DNA of 64,000 bases, from positions 2,728,001 through 2,792,000 of the forward strand of contig NZ_CP009517.1 of assembly GCF_000970305.1 (NCBI RefSeq), given 5' to 3'. The notes beneath the pieces were generated by a model that saw only the letters and a program-made list of their open reading frames with translations, was not told the DNA's origin and ran no database searches. The DNA is from Methanosarcina barkeri 3. Its GTDB lineage: Archaea; Halobacteriota; Methanosarcinia; Methanosarcinales; Methanosarcinaceae. Positions within the stretch are counted from its first letter, which is position 1. Every line of letters begins with the position of its first letter. A program made the position numbers and the translations under genes. Of this stretch, positions 63,701 to 64,000 are shown one piece after another.

Positions 63701-64000
63701 ATGAAAGCACTTGTATTCAACCCTTTTTCAGGGGCAGCAGGAGATATGATCCTTGGATGTACTCTCGATCTTGGGGCTGACCGAAAAATGGTTAAAGAGC
63801 TGATAGAAGCTTCTGTCGACGTATCCGTAGATATAAGAGAAGTCGTGAAAAAGGGAATAAAAGCCCTGGATGTCCGAATTAATGTGCCTGAAAAAGAGCC
63901 AGTCCGCAAATATCCGGAAATCCTGGACATGGTAAAGGCTGCAAAACTGCCCCCCAATGTGGAAGCAAGTGCTCTTGATATCTTTTCGAGGATGGCTGAG
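63701..64000 (+). CDS. larC: LarC, nickel insertion protein (partial, runs off window)
   Basis: The first 100 codons of a frame open to the window edge. MKALVFNPFSGAAGDMILGCTLDLGAD is the typical N-terminus of LarC, the CTP-dependent cyclometallase that puts nickel into the pincer nucleotide. GGAAAG precedes the ATG. It forms an operon with larB. The nickel-binding histidine-rich region and the C-terminal domain lie outside the window, so integrity cannot be judged. Confidence 0.88.
   Translation, partial: MKALVFNPFSGAAGDMILGCTLDLGADRKMVKELIEASVDVSVDIREVVKKGIKALDVRINVPEKEPVRKYPEILDMVKAAKLPPNVEASALDIFSRMAE

Overview
The window is chromosomal DNA of a methanogenic archaeon, almost certainly a Methanosarcina species. 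This follows from archaeal information-processing genes (TFB, Gar1, Nop5-fibrillarin, RPA, Rpo6, Rpo10, L18e, S9, L13, S2), the archaeal mevalonate and isoprenoid genes, a methanopterin biosynthesis gene (beta-RFAP synthase), an FmdE-type protein, PKD/YVTN/beta-helix surface proteins, and long AT-rich spacers full of private tandem repeats. TATA boxes and GGAGG/GGTGAT ribosome binding sites can be seen; TTG and GTG starts are frequent. No IS element, phage or CRISPR array was found.

Layout. 0.4-2.8 kb: LysE-type exporter, tfb and gar1 on the minus strand. 3-5.8 kb: ppdK behind two palindromes, then a repeat-rich spacer holding two unlisted small genes. 7.5-18.1 kb: a long minus-strand block with L18e-L13-S9-Rpo10-tRNA-Pro-Rpo6-S2 followed by MEMO1, mevalonate kinase, isopentenyl phosphate kinase, type 2 IPP isomerase, RNase J and prenyl diphosphate synthase; it couples translation and transcription genes to lipid precursor synthesis. 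18.7-25.5 kb: a 2-keto acid decarboxylase, a DUF2240-like gene, serA, and an RPA/RPA-associated pair. 25.8-35.3 kb: four cell-surface proteins (beta-helix, YVTN propeller, PKD repeats), two of them followed by decayed PKD domains. 35.9-40 kb: GerW/YtfJ plus a DUF2953-like protein, beta-RFAP synthase, and Nop5-fibrillarin.

40.2-50.8 kb is the most unusual region: an ArsR regulator with a transcobalamin-like C-terminal part, a polytopic DUF2162-like protein, an ExbB-like and an ExbD-like (DUF2149) protein, a DUF1638 protein, and a 1436-residue secreted, membrane-anchored CobN-like protein. The cobN leader (about 300 bp) has a second diverged copy 2.8 kb upstream, with hairpins kept by compensating changes. 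I read this as a candidate Ton-like, proton-driven corrinoid/tetrapyrrole or cobalt handling system at the outside of a single-membrane archaeal cell.

50.9-64 kb: TrmO-FmdE, a possible structured ncRNA, a FilR1/Msr-type regulator, ribose-1,5-bisphosphate isomerase, a GNAT acetyltransferase, a MacB-like ABC exporter with a surface protein, UMP kinase, a TetR/aldo-keto reductase pair sharing palindromic operators, and larB plus the start of larC (nickel-pincer cofactor). Three genes in the window (the RPA-associated gene, the GNAT gene and larB) carry tandem duplications that span their stop codons.
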